DNA of 21,863 bases from Firmicutes bacterium UBA3930 (GTDB taxonomy: Bacteria; Bacillota; Clostridia; Caldicoprobacterales; Caldicoprobacteraceae): NCBI GenBank assembly GCA_002385885.1, contig DGEI01000032.1:1-21863 (forward strand). The letters run 5' to 3'. The notes under the pieces are model-generated. The model did not search any database. It saw only the letters and a list, made by a program, of their open reading frames with translations, and was not told the origin of the DNA. The first letter of the stretch is position 1. Each line of letters opens with the position of its first letter. Made by a program: the position numbers and the translations under genes. Below are positions 21,838 through 21,863 of the stretch, in pieces.

Positions 21838-21863
21838 ATGTTTTGCAGGAATGCAAATTATCA
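21838..21863 (+). CDS. Possible start of a gene cut by the right edge
   Basis: An ATG at 21838 has GATGAGG 5 nt upstream and about 30 nt from the predicted transcription start. It reads MFCRNANY before the window ends. Another frame opens at ATG 21827. The same bases also form a 6-bp hairpin, TTTGCA-GGAA-TGCAAA, with a GNRA loop, so a structured RNA is an alternative. Confidence 0.35.

Overview
The window comes from a strictly anaerobic, spore-forming, low-to-moderate GC member of the Clostridia (Bacillota). The evidence is a superoxide reductase-rubrerythrin pair, a four-subunit ferredoxin-dependent pyruvate oxidoreductase, a YaaL (DUF2508)-BofA sporulation pair, strong AGGAGG-type ribosome sites, frequent GTG/TTG starts and canonical sigma-A promoters. 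No rRNA, tRNA, CRISPR array, transposase, integrase or prophage gene was seen. The window holds 26 complete protein genes plus one that may begin at the right edge.

Left part (1-5000, minus strand). A very good promoter fires off the left edge into a structured leader whose gene is outside the window. A ferritin-like di-iron protein and a small clostridial protein with a Q/E-rich tail follow. Next, in transcription order, come a [4Fe-4S] family-4 uracil-DNA glycosylase, a second UDG-like protein with no cysteine at all, trpS, and a QueG-like double [4Fe-4S] protein with HEAT-like repeats. A promoter lies upstream of the first glycosylase.

Centre (5400-11300). A small Cys-rich plus-strand gene faces the por operon (porG-porD-porA-porB, minus) across a shared bidirectional terminator. 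The por operon has a consensus promoter and a leader of about 175 nt carrying three copies of a 10-mer and a short palindrome. bofA and DUF2508 follow, then rubrerythrin and desulfoferrodoxin for oxygen defence.

Right-centre (11480-15900, minus). This holds a family-8 glycosyltransferase, a PhnP-like metallo-beta-lactamase-fold hydrolase, free-methionine-R-sulfoxide reductase, an AviRa-type 23S rRNA methyltransferase and a CE7 acetyl esterase.

Right part (16000-21863). An EamA transporter with two strikingly similar halves converges, with overlapping stop codons, on a membrane-anchored metallophosphoesterase. Then comes a YtrA-type GntR regulator-ABC ATPase-permease operon, whose promoter carries a perfect 15-bp-arm inverted repeat over the -10 box. 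A DUF368 (PopT-like) undecaprenyl-phosphate transporter and a zinc-ribbon membrane protein follow, and a new transcript starts at the right edge.

Most of the window is ordinary clostridial core and accessory sequence. The items most worth a second look are the cysteine-free UDG paralogue beside its Fe-S relative, the AviRa-type methyltransferase, the GntR operator, the por leader repeats, the QueG-like protein lacking the expected catalytic Asp, and the unassigned structured RNA at the left edge.
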